From the NCBI GenBank assembly GCA_031401235.1, contig JANNRJ010000002.1, forward strand, positions 1-64,000: DNA of 64,000 nt, read 5' to 3'. The notes beneath the pieces are model-generated. The model was not told where the DNA came from. It was given only the letters and a program-made list of their open reading frames with translations, and made no database searches. The stretch comes from UBA3006 sp031401235 (GTDB taxonomy: Bacteria; Actinomycetota; Acidimicrobiia; Acidimicrobiales; Ilumatobacteraceae). A program made the translations under genes and the position numbers. This document shows positions 61,351 to 64,000 of this stretch, in pieces; the first letter of the stretch is position 1, and each line of letters starts with the position of its first letter.

Positions 61351-61743
61351 ATGACCGAGCCGAGCAAGATCCGTATCCTCGTCGCCGACGACGATCAGGA
61401 CATCCTCAACCTTGTTACTCTCATATTGACCCATTCCGGGTACGAAGTGGTTGGCGTAGTCGATGGCTCGGCCGCGATTGCCGCAATCGAGGCCGACCCG
61501 CCGAAGTTGGCCATCCTCGATGTGATGATGCCCGGGTTGTCAGGCATTGAAGTATTACAACGAGTGCGGGAAAGTGATGCCAACAAGAACCTTCACGTCA
61601 TTCTATTTTCAGTGATAACAAGTGAATCCGTTGTTGCCGCCGGATTCTCCGCTGGCGCCAATGAGTTCATCAAAAAGCCGGTCAATATGCGTGAACTGAT
61701 GCACATTGTCAATTCGTTCTTGGTTCGGAATGAAAATGAGTGA
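61351..61743 (+). CDS. single-domain response regulator (receiver only)
   Basis: A 130-residue receiver. ATG 61351 has an AGGA ribosome-binding site 8 bases upstream. It shows acidic pocket D13-D15, phospho-acceptor Asp57 (LAILDVMMPG), conserved Ser87 (VILFSV) and Lys109 before Pro110 (FIKKP). No output domain follows, so it must act by protein contact, phosphotransfer or a partner. It is between two kinases and its stop overlaps the second kinase start, which implies coupling. The paralogue at 63.85 kb has the same N-terminal pattern ILVADDD. Confidence 0.93.
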   Translation: MTEPSKIRILVADDDQDILNLVTLILTHSGYEVVGVVDGSAAIAAIEADPPKLAILDVMMPGLSGIEVLQRVRESDANKNLHVILFSVITSESVVAAGFSAGANEFIKKPVNMRELMHIVNSFLVRNENE

Positions 61744-63844
61744 CGAATCGGCTCTCCAAGTTTCACCTGGGGACGGGACCTCGCGCACGTCGAGAGTGAG
61801 GTCTATTTCGTACAACGCGCGCCGCATCATCTTACTCTGCTTAGTCCTTCTCGTTGTAATCTGTGTCACGGCCATTTGGTCGTTGAGAACTCAGGCCACC
61901 CAGGTCGATCATTTAATCTTGACCGTTGCCCCTGTCGTTGATGCCAACGATGAAGTCTTCCGAGAAATGACCGTGGCCCAGGCCGAAATACTTCAGTATC
62001 AGGTTTCCCATGACCTGAAACATCTGGCGAAGTTCTACATCATCAAGACGCAAATAAATTTGGCCATTGTGAATTTGAACGCTGACTCAGCGCTCGTGAC
62101 ACACGACTTAAGTAGCGCTATTGTCCCAAGATTCATCGACCTTGAGAAAATTCAACACGATGCGGTTGAGCGTTGGTTGGCATTTGCGCTATTGATTGAA
62201 CAGGCTGTTAGTCGAGGCGAGACCACACTTGATTCCACCGAGGTCCAGCTGTTCGAGGGATTCCGGCGGGCAAATACTGAGTTCGACAATCTACTCAAAA
62301 TTGCGAGAGCCGACGCTCGAACAAATGCACGGACAGCGTCAGGCAGGGGAATAGCCGTAATAGTCGTCGCAGCTCTCGTGACTTTGTTGGTGATGCTGCT
62401 CTTCGGGCTACGACTCACCCGAGCAATAATCAAGCCAATTATTGATTTGAGTGGCACTATGAAGCATCAAGGCGAAGGTGACTTGAGTGCCCGCGCCGAG
62501 GAGCATCAAGGACTTCTGGAAACCATGTCCATGGCCCACGAATTCAACGTCCTTATAGAACGTCAGATTGGTTTTCAGCAGATGCAAGAACGTGCGATGA
62601 AAATGCACGTGCTCGCCGCCAAAATCGAGTCTGAGGTTCGTCGCGCGTCAAATACTCAGCAATCATTAGAGATCATATGTAACGCGCTGGGAGAAGGTCT
62701 TGGCGCTGATCGAGTTATGGCAAACACTTTAGATGCTGATCGGGATTTGGTTTTGGCTGCGCAGTGGCATCTACCGGATTTGCCGCCATTGGGAGTTCCT
62801 CCGGACGAAGTTATTCGGACTCAAAACGCCCTTGCCAACGATCTGTGGCGGTCAGGAGAGAGCCTTGTTTCCCACGAGCGCCTAGCGCCGGAAGCACAAC
62901 TCGAACGATCCAAGATTTTTTATCGTTACACGGATGCACAAGCGGCCATCGCTGTTCCGATCGGAATCGGTGACCAAATCATCGGGATGGTCTACGTCTT
63001 CATGGTCCACGAGCCGCGTCACTGGGAGGAATTTGAGATCGTTGCTGTCCGACGAATTGCAATGTTCGTCGCGCAAACTATCGTTGATGACACCCACCGA
63101 ACCCAACAAAGCGAGCACATCGAACTTCTTACGAGACTCGACCGCCAGAAGGCCAACTTTGTAGCGACCGTTAGCCACGAGTTACGCACACCATTGACAT
63201 CAATCATCGGTTATCTGGAAGTGCTCAAGGATGGATATGCCGGCGAACTCGTCGGGGAGCAGTCACGATTGATCGAAGTAATTGATCGCAACGCGAGTCG
63301 ACTGCTCGGTCTGATCAATAACCTTTTGACACTCACTCGTAGCGAAGATGTTGGGCATACGAGCGGTGCTACAGAAGTTTCGATAAGCGATCTCATTACT
63401 GAGTCCTGTAGCGAGCTACCTCCGACTGTCCAAAGCGATTCCGTCAAACTCGAAATTGACGCTGGTACAAAGACTGCGATGGTTCTGGGCGATAGGGGAC
63501 AATTGAAGAGCGTAATCGTCAACATCGTTTCCAATGCGATAAAATTTAGTCTCCCTGGTGGTGTAGTAAATATCTGTTGCAAATTAGATGAGGGAACCAA
63601 TCGGATTCGAATCATCGTCGAGGACCGTGGTATAGGAATTCCGGCCGCCGACCAAAAAGAATTGTTTAGCCGGTTCTTTCGGGCAAGTAATGCCACAGCG
63701 AAATTTATTCCGGGCACAGGCCTTGGATTAAGCATCGTCAAGCAGATCGTCAATGACCATGGCGGCGAGGTGCAACTGAGTTCAATTGAAGGCGAGGGCA
63801 CGACAGTAACAGTTGACCTTCCGTTGGCGCTGGGGGTAGATTGA
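61736..63844 (+). CDS. membrane sensor histidine kinase with one GAF domain
   Basis: A 702-residue kinase from ATG 61736, which overlaps the upstream TGA; ATG 61730 is also possible. Helix 1 (about 29-50), an extracellular helical sensor region (about 51-200), helix 2 (about 205-226), HAMP, one GAF (about 306-450), HisKA with His481 (VATVSHELRTPLTS) and HATPase (NIVSNAIKFS, DRGIGIP, GTGLGLSIVKQ). Its sensor repeats the first kinase's motifs (ANDEVFREM, QYQVSHDLK, ALLIEQAVS). It lacks the first GAF domain of that paralogue. It is followed within 6 bp by another receiver gene. Confidence 0.94.
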   Translation: MSDESALQVSPGDGTSRTSRVRSISYNARRIILLCLVLLVVICVTAIWSLRTQATQVDHLILTVAPVVDANDEVFREMTVAQAEILQYQVSHDLKHLAKFYIIKTQINLAIVNLNADSALVTHDLSSAIVPRFIDLEKIQHDAVERWLAFALLIEQAVSRGETTLDSTEVQLFEGFRRANTEFDNLLKIARADARTNARTASGRGIAVIVVAALVTLLVMLLFGLRLTRAIIKPIIDLSGTMKHQGEGDLSARAEEHQGLLETMSMAHEFNVLIERQIGFQQMQERAMKMHVLAAKIESEVRRASNTQQSLEIICNALGEGLGADRVMANTLDADRDLVLAAQWHLPDLPPLGVPPDEVIRTQNALANDLWRSGESLVSHERLAPEAQLERSKIFYRYTDAQAAIAVPIGIGDQIIGMVYVFMVHEPRHWEEFEIVAVRRIAMFVAQTIVDDTHRTQQSEHIELLTRLDRQKANFVATVSHELRTPLTSIIGYLEVLKDGYAGELVGEQSRLIEVIDRNASRLLGLINNLLTLTRSEDVGHTSGATEVSISDLITESCSELPPTVQSDSVKLEIDAGTKTAMVLGDRGQLKSVIVNIVSNAIKFSLPGGVVNICCKLDEGTNRIRIIVEDRGIGIPAADQKELFSRFFRASNATAKFIPGTGLGLSIVKQIVNDHGGEVQLSSIEGEGTTVTVDLPLALGVD

Positions 63845-63850
63845 ACTTGG

Positions 63851-64000
63851 GTGAATGACAATATAGTAAAGACCCGTATCCTCGTTGCCGACGACGATCG
63901 AGATATTCTCGACATGCTGTCGTTTATATTGACTCATGCTGGCTACACGGTTGTAGGTGTCTCGGATGGATCGGAAGCGATTGCTTCGATCGAAGCCGAT
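63851..64000 (+). CDS. response regulator receiver, 5' part only
   Basis: A frame starting at GTG 63851, 6 bp after the second kinase's stop, encodes 50 residues up to the right edge: RILVADDDRDILDMLSFILTHAG-type receiver N terminus, with the acidic pocket DDD. It resembles the receiver at 61.35 kb but differs (TRI for SKIRI; DMLSF for NLVTL). It is cut by the end of the window, so its output domain, if any, is unknown. Confidence 0.85.
   Translation, partial: MNDNIVKTRILVADDDRDILDMLSFILTHAGYTVVGVSDGSEAIASIEAD

Noticed and set aside
1..64000. TGA recoded as a sense codon genome-wide
   Set aside because: Many intact genes end with TGA at overlaps with the next start, for example rnhB, pafB and the first receiver, so TGA is a stop here.
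1..64000. tRNA, rRNA, CRISPR, insertion sequences, prophage
   Set aside because: Looked for cloverleaf-like arms, spaced repeats, transposase motifs and terminal inverted repeats in the gaps; none seen by eye.

Overview
The window looks like chromosomal DNA from an actinobacterium, most plausibly a streamlined aquatic member of the Acidimicrobiia (this placement is inference). The evidence is a combination of actinobacterial hallmarks: a WhiB-type Fe-S protein, a PafB/PafC WYL pair, a mycothiol S-conjugate amidase (Mca), coenzyme F420 synthesis (CofC) with several F420/deazaflavin-type enzymes, UDP-galactopyranose mutase plus a GlfT2-like galactofuranosyltransferase, actinobacterial-type DapD, and a wax-ester/diacylglycerol acyltransferase. 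Base composition is near 50% GC, GTG and TTG starts are common, and genes are packed with 1-10 bp overlaps at both convergent and co-directional junctions. I saw no tRNA, rRNA, CRISPR array, insertion sequence or phage gene.

Layout. 0-6.7 kb: an interrupted RarD-type permease, pgi-pafB-pafC, a DEDDh exonuclease, an LEH-like protein, a small lipoprotein and WhiB. 6.7-9.2 kb: PIN-PhoH ATPase, a 533 bp intergenic region, then HU followed by a separate 33-residue Lys/Ala peptide and a strong terminator. 9.2-19.2 kb: cofC divergent from a long + strand run of gpsA, an unknown gene, selD, rnhB, an MFS exporter, a rhodanese-ThiF fusion, glf and glfT2. 19.2-25.8 kb, minus strand: a SpoIID-SGNH-peptidoglycan-binding protein, then an E1-like TPP enzyme, class II aldolase and EamA exporter operon, divergent from a methylmalonyl-CoA mutase catalytic subunit (25.8-27.8 kb).

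27.8-37 kb: a PuuB-like amine oxidase divergent from a PotD-like lipoprotein; the minus-strand run biotin carboxylase/BCCP - lysS - dapD - nitroreductase, divergent from the biotin ligase BirA and an LCP cell-wall ligase. 37-48.3 kb: a PAS-GGDEF-EAL protein with a damaged or unusual start, PEBP lipoprotein, mca with an SCP2-like partner, YdjC deacetylase, nuclease, LLM oxidoreductase, a tiny membrane protein, SDR, WS/DGAT, PAP2 phosphatase, RecB-like nuclease and an alpha/beta hydrolase. 48.3-58.3 kb: acyl-lipid metabolism (acyl-CoA dehydrogenase, acyl-CoA synthetase, LLM oxidoreductase, serine hydrolase, cupin, MFS, nitronate-monooxygenase-like, geranylgeranyl-reductase-like and a hydroxyacyl-CoA-type SDR).

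58.5-64 kb: a tandem two-component array, histidine kinase - receiver - histidine kinase - receiver, running off the right edge. Both kinases share a paralogous extracellular sensor region that I cannot assign to a named domain, and the one complete response regulator has no output domain. Together with the HU/tail split, the E1-aldolase-exporter operon and two in-frame TGA codons, this is the most unusual material here. The rest is ordinary core and lipid metabolism.
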